A stretch of 64,000 bases of DNA from Diphasiastrum complanatum (lineage: Eukaryota; Streptophyta; Lycopodiopsida; Lycopodiales; Lycopodiaceae): assembly GCA_029204225.1 (NCBI GenBank), contig CM055107.1:43381507-43445506 (forward strand), read 5' to 3'. The notes beneath the pieces were generated by a model, which was not told where the DNA came from, did not search any database, and worked only from the letters and a program-made list of their open reading frames with translations. The stretch's first letter is position 1. The number at the start of each line of letters is the position of its first letter. The position numbers were made by a program, and so were the translations under genes. Of this stretch, positions 24,701 to 36,700 are shown piece after piece.

Positions 24701-27700
24701 ACCATGGGCCTCACCAGTCCTTTTGGTGAAAAAGAAAGAGGGGTCTATGCGTCTTTGCGTAGATTACAAAGCCCTCAATAAAGTCACAATAAAGAATAAA
24801 TACCGTATGCCTCGGGCAGGCGAGTTGTTTGATCAACTCGACGGGGCTAAATTTTTCAGTAAAATAGACCTCAGGTCGGGATATCATCAAGTCCGTATAA
24901 AATCGGAAGATGTCTTGAAAACAGCTTTTAGGACTCGTCACGGTCATTATGAGAAGGTGATGCCATTTGGGCTCACAAATGCTCCAGCTACCTTTATGAC
25001 CTTGATGAACAGTGTCCTAAGACCATACTTGTGTAAGTTTGTAGTCGTATTTTTAGATGACATCCTCGTCTACAGCAAAACGAGGAAGGAGCATCTAAAA
25101 CACCTTAGAAAGGTGTTTCGACTGCTCAGAAAGCATAAGCTTTATGCTAAACAATGCAAGTGTGAATTCTTCGTTGAAGAAGTAGCATATTTGGGTCACA
25201 TTATCTCGTCAGATGGGATTAAAATGGACCCGAATAAGGTTAAAGCCATACTTAGTTGGTTGAGACCTCAGAATATTTTGGAACTTCAGATTTTTCTGGG
25301 TTTGGCGGGATATTACAGACGATTTGTCAAGGAATATGCTCATATAGCAGTTCTTATGACAAATCTTCTTAAGGGGAAGGGAAAGGAGTTCATTTGGGAG
25401 TCCGCACAACAGGAGAGCTTCGAGAGTAAAAAACTCGAGCCAGTTCAGGCTAGGTACAGTGCCTATGAAAAGGAACTCTTTTCTATAGTCCATGCCCTTA
25501 AGACTTGGAGGCATTATTTGTATGGTGCCAACTGTGAGGTCTTGACAGACCATGAAAGTCTCAGATACCTTTGCAATCAACCTGAGCTTAGAGGTCGAAA
25601 AGCTCGTTGGGCAGAGTTGATGCAAGAGTTTGATATGTCTATCAGATATAGATGGGGGAAATTCAATACAGTAGCAGATGCCCTTAGTAGAATGCCTATG
25701 ATAAACGAGCTGAGTTTCACTCAGATTCGTAATGAGTTCCTCGAGTCCTTGAGAGGGAAGTGCCAACATGATGCATTCTTCTCTACTATCTGGAACTCAG
25801 TCCAGAGCAGACAGTTACAGACTCCTGAACCAATTCCCGGGGCTGGTGCCAGTTCATCCAAGAATACGGCAGCTTCCGTTGAGGATGATGATGAGTCCGA
25901 GTATACGTCGTCAGATGACGTTGAGGTTCTGAGCCTGTATCACCCAAGCAAACCCCAGTGGTTGAGGGTCAGTTGACTCAAGGATTCAAATGGAAACATT
26001 ATTCCATTCAGGATGAGTACTTGCTCTATAGAGATAGAGTATGTGTCCCCAATTCAGAGGATTATAGGTAGCAGGTCCTGACAATCCTAGTGCGGGACAC
26101 CCAGGCATACAGAACTGTTAGAGCTCCAGAGTTAGCAAGGTTGTTTGTAGACGGGCTATTTAAATTGTACGGTCTACCTTCCGGCATAGTCAGCGACCGG
26201 GACAATAAGTTTAATGGAAATTTTTGGAGGGCGGTATTCTATCATCTCCATACTGAACTTAATATGAGTACCACTGACCATCCACAGACGGACGGTCAAA
26301 CAGAGAAGGTAAATCAGGTGCTGGAGGGTATGTCGTGCATACGTCAGCAAGAAGCAGACTAATTGGGAGGAGTATCTCTCGATATTAGAGTTTGCTTACA
26401 ACAATACCAAACATTCAACTACGGGATACAGCCCATTTATGCTGATGTACGGTAGCCACGCTCACCCACAGCTGTAGGGTTTAAACAAGAAAAAGTTGAA
26501 GCAGCCAGAAGCTGTTTATAGGACCTAAACCAGATGATAGAACATGCTAAGCATAGCATCAGGCAGTCCCAGGATCGAGCCAGGCATTATGCAGATCCAC
26601 ACGGACGGGATGTGCAGTTCTCCGCTGGTGAGAAAGTCTACTTGAGAGTCCCAGTTGACTCTAAAACCCTCAAATCAGGAGTGTGTGCTAAGTTGTCTCC
26701 AAGGTATTGTGGTCCCTTTACCATCAGTAGGAGACTAGGCGAGGTCACCTATGAACTATAACTCCCACACAGCAGTAAGCCAGTTACAAAAAGCCTTAAC
26801 CAGATCAGAAAATCTGGTAGGGGACAGTGTTCTAGTTCTCCCATTGGATCCTCAGCAACCTCCACATGAACCAGAGGAGATTCTTGATAGTAGAGAGACG
26901 CAGACTCGTCATACTCTATACCGAGAATATCTGGTCAAGTGGAATGATCAGCCTGTTGAGAATGCCACTTGGGAAAGAGGCAGCGTCCTTCGCAAGATTT
27001 TTCCAAACTTTGTCTTAGAGGACCAAGTCGGTTCTTAAGGGGAAGGGAGTGTTACGAGCTCGTGACCAGTACCGAACCCTAGAGAACATAGATAGGTAAG
27101 ATACCACAGTCAGGGTCGTGTCCAGCGTACACGACCAACACGGCAAGACAGTGTGAGTAGTGTGCCCCAGAACGGTCCATAGCCATGGCGGGCCTAACAC
27201 AGTTAGGGACCCTGTCCACAGGACAGGGCCCCCAGTTGGGTCCCGACGTGCAGTCGGCCACGTTAGTGCCACATGGCCGACACTTGGCAGTTGCATGCTA
27301 CCAGCCCTCACACTGGGCTAGGAGGGGCTTACTCTATATCAGGGAGTAGGCAAGGTTGGGTGGATCAGTTAGTGTTTGCCCTACTATGGTGTTAGGATCT
27401 ATTACACCTTCCCACCTGGATGACGTCCCTAGCTAGCAATTTCCGCCCCCCATCCCTGTTGTTGCCCCTCCAGTGCCTCCCACGTATGTTGTTGCACCCA
27501 TCTCTGCTACTGCATCCCCTTCTTCCCATTCCACATCTACAGCCGATGCATCCACTAGTGCCCAGCCTACTGCGTCATCATCCATTCCCATTTCAGTTGG
27601 TGCACCTTGCTGGAGGTCCACTACCTGTCGCATTGCAGGGAGAATTCTTAGGCAGCAAACTATTCGTGGCGCCCATCAGCCGCACATGGATAGAGAGGCC

Positions 27701-30700
27701 ACACAGTCCATGGATAGTTTGATTTATGAGCTGAACCTTTTGCCATCACTGACTCTGAGCCCTTAAAAAGGGCCTTTGGCCTTGCACAGTCAGTCAGCCC
27801 TAGCTGGAGAGTCCCTAGTTCAGAGGTTGTCTAGAGAGATGGAGCCTCTACGGCGGCACTGGGCCACATACGGTTGCAGCATTATGTCTTATGGCTGGAC
27901 TGACGTCGGAGGCCGATCCTCAACATTTTGGTCTCCAGCTGCATGGGCGGCACACAGTTTTTGAGGGTCGTGGAGGGGAGAGTCATCTCTACCGAGTTCA
28001 TGTTCGATGTCATTAGGTTTGCCATCCTGTCCATAGGCCCCCAACATGTCGTTACGGTGGTGATGGACTCTGCCACCAACTGTGTTCAGATGGGTGTCCT
28101 CCTGGAGTCCGAGTTCCCCCACATCGTCCATACTCCACGTCATTGACTTTCTCATGGGGGACATAGGTGCACTTCCCTGGGTTAGAGCCATCGTCCGTGA
28201 GGCCCTCTTCCTAGTGACTTTTGTCACCAGGAAGAGGCGTGTTCTTGCCATGTTCCGGGTGTTCAGCCAATTGGACCTCTGGAAGCCATCCCCCAAACGC
28301 TTTGCTTTCGACTTGGTGGTCATCGACTGTCTTATCAGGTGTAGGGCCCAGCTTCTCCAGATGGTTGCCAACAATCTTTGGCGTGCCAGTATGGAAAGAA
28401 AGAAAGAAAGAAAGATCTTTATTAATGTCCATGAAATACCCTAAGGTACATAGGACTGAAAAAGGTACATGTCAAGTATGCACGGTGGGAGCATGAAAGC
28501 TCTACCACCTAAAAGAACAAAGAAACAAGACTATAGGTAAACAGGAAATAATGATGATAGACAAGGAGAGCCTTATCATCATATAAATGTCTCTCCGCCT
28601 ATGAAATAGTGATGTAAAGTTTGTTGAGACACTGTCGCTGAACGAACTGTGTCTCTCCGTCTCTGAGTGGATGGTTGGTGGCGTCTCTGCTACCGTGAAG
28701 TTGTAGATCGTGGCCTGCGGGCTGTCTGTCCTCTAGTTGCCGACACTGTCTCTGCCGTCTATGCACGGAGGCGTCCGGGATCTCAGCCTCTCCATCAGAA
28801 TCAGTACTCTCCTGCCTCTGCCTCCGATGTGATAAACACTCATGCATGCTCAGCTGTATCAAGGGGGAGGTGTCAGCGTCTAGTCTCGCCATACGCAAGT
28901 CCGCCATCTCTCGGATCATCAGCGCAACACATCTGGAGTCCTCATACGATATCAAGGTAGAAAGTGTCAGTGGATGATCCTGAAACAAGCAGTAGTATCT
29001 CCCTCGGATCTCATAGTAGGCTGGGGACTTGAAGAGAAAATGAAACTCATCCTCTACGTCGTGTGTATCACACATACTACAAATCCGAGCATCTCTAGGG
29101 ATGCCACTGTATCTGCCAGTCTCAATGGCTAGCTAGTGAGAGGAAACCCAAAATTGACCCATCACTATCCGCAGTCTGTGTGAGATACTATCCACTAGAT
29201 ATCCGGGAACAATAGGATATCCAGCATGATCCCGAGAGAGAAAATGTGTCCGATAAAACTCCGTCTTCACCCCAGATGGAACCTGCCAAGTGCTCTGAAG
29301 ATATGCTCTATACAAGTGTCCTCGAATATATTGATACGTACCCGCCGGTAGATCCGTAATGTGAATACTCCACGTGGAGAGGAGACGACAAGCCCGGGAA
29401 TACCACAAAAAGGAGTGTCCCACAGAATGTAGGTGCTGTGATGATGCCAAAGCCGCTGCAGCATAGTGTGTCTCTACCCTGAAGATCCTCCAGGCGCTGT
29501 ATGAATGTGACAATATGGAACAGTGCCTCTAGCTGAATAGGGGGGATGGCGAACTCTGCCAATATAATATGATGTGGTGTAGAGGACTTAGCCCGTATCA
29601 TCCGAGATAGCATATGAATCCGAAGTCATGAAATGCGTGCCCACTCGGTAGCCGTCAGGCCCGTACTCCATGTCTCTGATGCGTAAAGAGCTGAGGGAAC
29701 TACCATAGTATCAAAAAGTCGACACTTACTAGTCGCATCTCTAATGTGTGAGCTGAAACATAATCTCTCCAAATCTACCAATGATGCATAGCCCTTCCGT
29801 AACCGGAAAAATGCTGCCTGTCGCATGCTGAAAGTGGGACCAGAGAATACCATGCCCAGGTATGTGTAAGAGTCAACTACCTCAGGTGGATGTTCCTCCC
29901 ACAGAAGCTCCTGTCGCATCATGAAGGATCTAGAGGTGTTAAACACCATAACTTTGGTTTTGGCCACATTCACTGACAATCCCCACTGAATACAAAAGGA
30001 GTGAAGCGCATCCAGATGCCGTTGCAGGCCTTCCCTCGTCTTCGAAAGCAAAACCACATCATCAGCATATAAAAAGATAGCGATAATGAGGTCACCCAAT
30101 GTGCAACCCTCACCTCCCTCTGCCCGTATAACCTGCTCAAGCTCATCAGCAGCAGTAAACACGCTCTCTCCTGGCCTTAGCCTCCTCAATGATGGCTCTC
30201 AAGGTGAAAATATGATCGGGTGTAGTATATCCTGGTCTGAAACCATCTTGGCCAATGGCATGCAGTGCTCTAGTATCCATCTCTGTACTGATCTCTGACT
30301 GAAGAATAGAACCATAGACCTTGGCAAAGAGGTGGCTGATCATGATGGTATGATAGTTGTCGGCTTTCATGGGATCACCGCCTTTATGGATAGGATAAAT
30401 AAGGTTTGTGGACCAAGGGGAGGGGAAACCAGATGTAATAGCGCGGTTAAATAGGAAAGAGAGAAAGGGTGAGAGGATGTCAGCGGCCTGCTTCAAGAGT
30501 TCAGCCTCTAGCTCATCAATGTCTTTGGCCGTATGTAGGTTCAACCGGTCGATGGCCTCTTCTACTATTTCCGGAGAGAATATATTAGAGGTACATGTGT
30601 ATGGATGTGTGGGAAGTGGAGGAGTATCATGTACAGTGTACAACGATGTGGCATAGATCACCCATGTGCTAAGATCTATGATCCGGGGTGGAGGTGCTCG

Positions 30701-33700
30701 TGAGAGGAATTTTTGCCAGAAAGAACGCGACGAGGAGCTAAAGAGAAGGTCCATCATCTTCTTCCCCTGGCAAATTTCATATGCAATTTTCTTTCTGCGG
30801 GTGGTTCTACAATATACACGAGATAAGTCCTTTGCAAGATGAGGGAGGTGGCAGCGTGCATAAATCAAGTTCAGATTTGGTTACATTCGTGGTCATACCA
30901 GGGGTTATGCGGTCTATGTCGTAAGTGCTTGGGCCGTGGGGATGGAAAAGCAAGGGATGCAGAGGTATGCAGGGTCCAGACAAGAAAAGGAGACTGGTCT
31001 GCCAAAGTAGCTGCATAGGGGAAATGAGTCACGAGATCAGATAAGGTTTCCCTGTACAGAGGGGTTTTTTGAGGGTTATAGCGGTAGACGGTCTTTTCAC
31101 TAGGGGTGAATGTACTGGCACAGGGGGTGTGAAGAAGGCCAATAGAGAGAGAGAGAGGTATGAGTGGTCAGACAGGGTGGTACGGTGAACCAAGAAAGAT
31201 GAAATGTAGGGGAGGAGAGACGGCAATCCCATGAAATACTCAACAACACTACTCCCTCCGCTATGTGGAAAACAAGTAAAGTCACCTGAATCATGCCACT
31301 GGTGTAAGCCATTATAAATGGCCAATCCGTGAGCCTCACCCAACTGAAGCATCAACTCTCCATATGCGGTAACTGGACCCTCTGCATCTGCTGATCGTCG
31401 CCGGAGGCCAAGATCATCCCAGTCTAAAGCATGTATCCGTTGTGGATCATCCTCTGCTCTATGAAACTCCGTCTGCCTGGATCCAGTCCTGGCATTAAAG
31501 TCGCCAGCTAGGAGAATATAACCCCGCTCCTCGTATCTGATAATGTCTGAAGAGATATCCAAGGTGACTCCTCATCTGATGTGAAAACCGATGTGTCTGG
31601 TGGAAAATAGCAAACGGCTAGAAAAAGGTCTCGGTTCAATCCCGTCAAAGTCCGGTCCACCCGAATCCAAATATAGTGAGCTCGCTCATCAGTATGCACC
31701 AACTCGACCCAGGACCGAATGAAGTCGCGGAGCAAGCCACCCCACCAGAACCCCGATCTGTCAATGCTCTTGTCGCCCTCTGATGTGCAGGGAACCAACA
31801 AAAACCTGCAACAGCCGGTAGACCTCTCTCAGGACTCTCATGTGTCTCGGTAAGTAGTAAGATATCACCCTCAGTGCAAAAATCTCTAAAATCTCCGGCG
31901 ATAGCTGAAGAATGAATGCCATTGCAGTTCCATAATCTCAACCGCAATGCTCTAGAAAGAGCCCCCGAACCGCTACCTAGTCCGGAGGGCCATGCTCCCT
32001 ATTTGTCAGGATTTGGAGGATCAATGTATCGAGCTTTGCCATCTCGATAAATTACCCTCTTCCCCAACGCTTTTGCCTCACTGAATGCCTTTTTCCGATC
32101 CGCAACCTGCATGGGAGTGAGATCATCATCTATAAATATAAGTGTACCTCTAAGCTTAGCCCGCAGTTTGAGGGTTGCCAGTCTCTCTTCCAAATTCGTG
32201 AAGCCAACCCTTCGGAGTGGTGGGAGAGTGTGCTTGAAAGAAAGCTGGTTGCTTCAGTCTTTGGATCATTGGTGTCTTCAACTCTGCGGACCCTTATATT
32301 CAGGGTTTTGTACTCGCGCATTCGCTCTTCGGATATGGTGGCTGAAATGACTCGGTTGAAGGAGGGTGTACCTTCCTTAACATCTTCCTTGAAAAGAGAG
32401 GTCCACGTTTTCGTCTCAGCTTTATGCTGCTCTATTTTCTCTTCCAATTCTTGAATCTTGGTAGGTTCTTACTTATTGCTGCCTCCAAAGAAGTAATCCG
32501 GGTTAACATGGTTTCCCACTCAGCGGACATAGATTGAATGATCCCTTGAAGTTGTCTCATTTCCTTTCGTAGAGAGGTGGATTCGTGTTTGATCTGCTCG
32601 ATGTAGGAAAGAATGTACTGTTCAAATGACTTGGCAGGTGTATAAATCTCAGGTATCACGAAAGACGGGTGAGCACGTGGAGGGCAGGGAGTGTGGACTA
32701 GATTGGTAGGCAACGTTGAGCCCATTCAGGTTGTGTTCGCCAGATCAGACAGGGATGAGGCAGATGATATCAGTGTTGGGCATACGCGACGGGCAGGGGT
32801 CACAGGTGCATCAAGTGGCAGAGGTGGGGCAGGTGGCACAAGTTGTACCAGGGGGCAGGCAAGGCACACGGGGGGGGCAGTGGCATACCTACATATGTTG
32901 ATATGATGGAGGAGGCTCTCGATGGAGGGCACAGTGATATAGGAGCCGATCCCACATCTGCTTGGATGCGTAAAACACAGCGTTTTGGAGGTGACTTCGA
33001 TAGTACACCAGATGAGACACCAGATGACTTTGATGGTACCGGTTGGAATGGCATGCAGGGTCTACATGGTGCACAGGATGATGCACGGGATGAGCCAGAG
33101 GATGGTGCACATGATGAGGCCCAGAGCCCAGAGCATTTGTATGAGGATGCAGAGCTAGACGAGTTGATTACCACGTTGGACTCAGAGGCCCAGCTCATGC
33201 CGAGTGTTAGCCCCCCCCCCCCCCCCCATCATCTCTTGCTAGCATGCGCTATATAGAGTCTCAGCCAGATTAGCTTCATGAGGTGCCTCCAGTTCCTCCA
33301 GTTCCTCAGAGGGTTTATATGCGCCGCACAGCACCTCCAGTGCCACCGCTGCCATTGAGGCCTCAGCCCCTCCATCGCCATCCACTTCTGCAGCACCCTT
33401 CAGACTCCCAGTTGTCCATGGTAGGCCACCATTTGTGCCCAAGTTGCCTCTTGCAGCGCCCACATCCACAGTGGCTCCTTTTGCGGCAGCACCCACTCCA
33501 CTGCCTCCTCTTTTGGCAGCACCCAGGATGTACCAGGACCGGCCACCACAACGCCCCTTTCAGTACATATCGCCAGTGTCATTGCCTCTTGCAGGGACGG
33601 CCCCTCCACAGCCAATTCCTCCACCTGCAGCAGCTCCACGGGCAGTCACTCCATGGGCAGCGCCTCCTCGCTCAACTACTCAGGGAGTCCTCTCTTTGGC

Positions 33701-36700
33701 TTCCCTATCCCAGCCGGCCTCAACTTGGGCCCAGCCTAGCCAGCCAGGTGATTTGCATGGGGATGATGAGGCATTGACTGCTCCCCTCATCCGCAAGAGA
33801 CCAGGAAGGCCCAAGGGTGCACCGAACAAGAAAGGCAGAGCACAGAAACAGAAAGGGCAAGAGAAGAGGGGGCGACCTCGGCTATAGGAGCACAGTCACA
33901 GCCAGCTGGAGCAAGTCTTGTCAGTTTGGCTTGCTTGGGGCCTGATGAGGAGGCAGATTGGGAGGATGGGGATGACGAGTCCTCATCCTCGGATACACAG
34001 CCTTTTCCAGTTCCAGACAGGCATCGATACCGGCTGCGAGAGTCTGCTCGAGGCCCTGAGTTGTCTCCGGAGCATTCGTCCGAGTCAGAGCCAGAGCATT
34101 GATTGTGGCTCTGTTGTTGATTGTTTAGCAGTTTGATATCGTGTTTCATGTTTGGCGACCAGATGGCTGAACATTGTATTCAAACCATTTTATACATGCA
34201 TCCAGTTTTCGACACATTTTATTTGTTGCACCTTATGTATATGTCGACATTTAATTGTCATGCTTTGTTGTCATCTCGTATTGTATGTGCGTGTGTGAAT
34301 CATATTTACAGTTAATTTCATTAGTCATACAGAAGATACCAACACAAAGGAAGGGCACCAAAGACACTACAAGGCTCATGCCACACTCTATCACAACAAC
34401 CAAGTGAAAGGAATCCATCATAGTTTAGATGACATCCTATGCAAGAATCTTTGCACCTAGATCTTCTCTCCAACACTATGCATTCATAAGAGGAAGATCT
34501 TTTGCCCTAAGTCTCAAATTGCATCTCACATCTATAAGAAGCATACAATATGAAGAGAAACATCATAATTACTAATCTACATGCCACGACCAACATGCAT
34601 TGCTAAAGATATAAGGATAGAAAGATATAGTTGTAGTAGCAGTCTGATTGCTCAACAAATTTGGCAATTAGAATGCACTGAATATGTGGGAACCATGCAA
34701 GTTTGCATGCAACAGAAGATCTTTAGAACAAGAACGGCATTAACTGGGCGCCGAAGAGTCCACAGACTCATCAACTTGGTCAGGTGCATTAATTTCTTGC
34801 TCTGCCTCCTGGTTAGCCCGACGAATTCGCACCCTTTCCCTGACCATGGCTAGCTGCTGCGCAGTGTAGCTAATTCCCTGCCGCTATGTTTCCTCGCCCT
34901 CGCCGGCGGGGGTAGGGGCTGCTGCTTCGGGTGTCGCTGCTGAATCTCTCCATCCTCTCTTCAAAGTCTGCGCGCTGCTTCTCATGCCTTTCGTTGTGCC
35001 TTCGGCCCTCTTCTGCTAGCTTCGTCATTTGCACACAAAGTAGCCCGTCAAGCTATATACCACGATGGAAATAAACTATTAAAAACACAAAACAAGCCTA
35101 AATTGCATGCAAACGAATGCAGGGCAAACGCTCACGTTAGGTGGTCTGCGCCCTACCATCTCGACCGACTTTCTCTCACAGCACGCTGGCTCTCGCACAG
35201 GCTCTCACAGCCTCTCACTGGCTTTCTCACAGCCTCTGAAAATGTCTCTCACAATGCGTCTCACAATGGCACTCACATTGCCTATTTATCCCCACATGCT
35301 CATGTGCAGATGCTGATGATCCCGCCATGCGCTGTTGTACCTTCCCCCATGTGTTGCTCTCCCATGTGCTCAGTGAGTCAGGTGAAGGTTAGTTCCATCC
35401 GATTTTTTCAAGTGAAGGTTATTTATCCAAAAATACAATTCAAAACCCTCGCCAACTTGAAAACATCCTTTGATTCGCCATAGGAACCTTCGTTGAGCCT
35501 ACCAAGCATTTATATTACAGTAGGATATACCTTCAGTCAAGTGGGCGAAGGTTAGTTTTGCCAGATTTGACAAAAACAGCCATTTCAGTGATATTTTTAT
35601 CCAAAATAGTCAGAAAGAACCCTCACCGAGCTAGTCTTTCATGTAAGCCAAATGAAGACATGCTTTCATGAGAGCAATAACTTGGTCAAGGACCTACTTA
35701 TACTACAAGAGGAATGTCAAACCATGGACATGAGCAGGCACTAGACCAGAGACAAAGGCAAATGATGAATCATGTTCTCCAAGAGTATTTAGTAGCCCGG
35801 AAAGTCAATAATGTCATATACCAAATGGGAGAGTCAGCAGAGGTATCAAGAAACACATTAAGACATTGTCGTTGAGGACCAGTATGACTTTTTGAAGGAT
35901 GAAGAAATGGTGGGCCTTATCATCTGGACTGAGGGTCTCTGTATTGTGCCCAAAGCTAGTCGGCAAGCAGTTTGTGGGGCATTCATATGATCATTGAGCC
36001 ATGTTGGGCACAGGGTGACCATCAATAGTCGTTATGCCAAACCGATAGTCCAACTTGGCAGGGAGATCTAATAAGAGGCCTGATCAACTCATCTCGGTCA
36101 AGTGACCCATGGACCGGAGAGGCATGTAGCGGGAGCTTCATTCTGATCACCTGATACCTATATATAGTTCACAAAAGTTGGGTAGAAGAGCTCTTAGCAT
36201 CAACAATATAGAAATATTTCTAAAACACAACTCTAGCATTCTTATACATACCTGTCACATAAGCATGTTTGAAGTGCAGATGGGAAACACTATCTCCAAA
36301 AATATGTCTACAATCCTGCAAGGCCTGCCACAAATAATTTGCACCAAACCAAGAAAAAAATTATCTATTTCAGTTTTTCCTACAGGCTATGAATTTCAAA
36401 CATCCTGAAGTGAAAGGACGTTGTATGATGTAAATCTATTTGATAGCTGAGAAAGCATCTAATGATTTTGGGTCCTGCTATATGCCCTATCATGAATAAA
36501 AGCTAAGAATTTCTAGTTTGCAATGACAACACATCTTATTTCAGTTTGCAAGTGCCAAGGATAGAATGCAATATGAAGCAGCATTAACAATGATATACCA
36601 GGAAATTTGAAATGATACACGATCTATACAGTCATAAATCCAAGCTGCTGGGCCATAATGAGGTCTTACGACGAAAATAATAAAAAAAAATCAATAAATG

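Larger units (their letters stand above)
22634..27406 (+). mobile_element. Ty3/gypsy chromovirus G1 nested in family II (TSD CCTTC)
   Basis: A 4.77-kb element with TG...CA LTR ends and a 5-bp target duplication CCTTC at 22,629-22,633 and 27,407-27,411. The order is partial 5' LTR, a foreign block, the C-terminal half of gag, protease, RT, RNase H, an integrase fragment, a chromodomain, a polypurine tract and the 3' LTR. Three internal losses are seen against the G2 copy at 60-64 kb: PBS plus first half of gag, about 140 bp of the RT-RNase H linker near 25,418, and the integrase zinc finger to first core Asp near 26,095. It cannot be autonomous. Confidence 0.9.
28391..32725 (-). mobile_element. 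LINE (non-LTR retrotransposon), minus strand
   Basis: A 4.3-kb element reading leftwards: ORF1 (32,725-31,999), endonuclease (31,947-31,029), RT (30,868-29,626) and a C-terminal zinc-binding region (29,613-28,599), then a 3' UTR ending GACATTAATAAAGAT(CTTT)n at 28,391. The 5' limit is uncertain: a proline-rich minus frame extends to about 32,932 and could be the ORF1 start. It lies in family II transposon sequence. No clear target duplication was found. Several frameshifts and one RT deletion make it inactive. Confidence 0.8.
21606..34102 (+). mobile_element. Family II BED/DUF659 transposon, right copy, split by a gypsy element and a LINE
   Basis: It starts with ATAGGTCCCGAGGTACC and GGTACCGGTACC-type subterminal repeats, and has (CT)n at 21,712-21,760. 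The transposase start is at 22,015. Coding is interrupted by the gypsy element 22,634-27,406, resumes at 27,407 and stops at the LINE (28,391). A Pro-rich, AT-hook and acidic coding stretch at 32,880-34,102 may be its C-terminus or a second ORF. The dimer domain between is missing, so the LINE insertion came with a deletion or the last part is unrelated. No right terminus was recognised. Confidence 0.6.

Noticed and set aside
32691-32932. Plus-strand Gly-rich ORF and minus-strand Pro-rich ORF as host genes
   Set aside because: They overlap the LINE ORF1 start region and are low-complexity; I could not choose between LINE 5' end and transposon remains.
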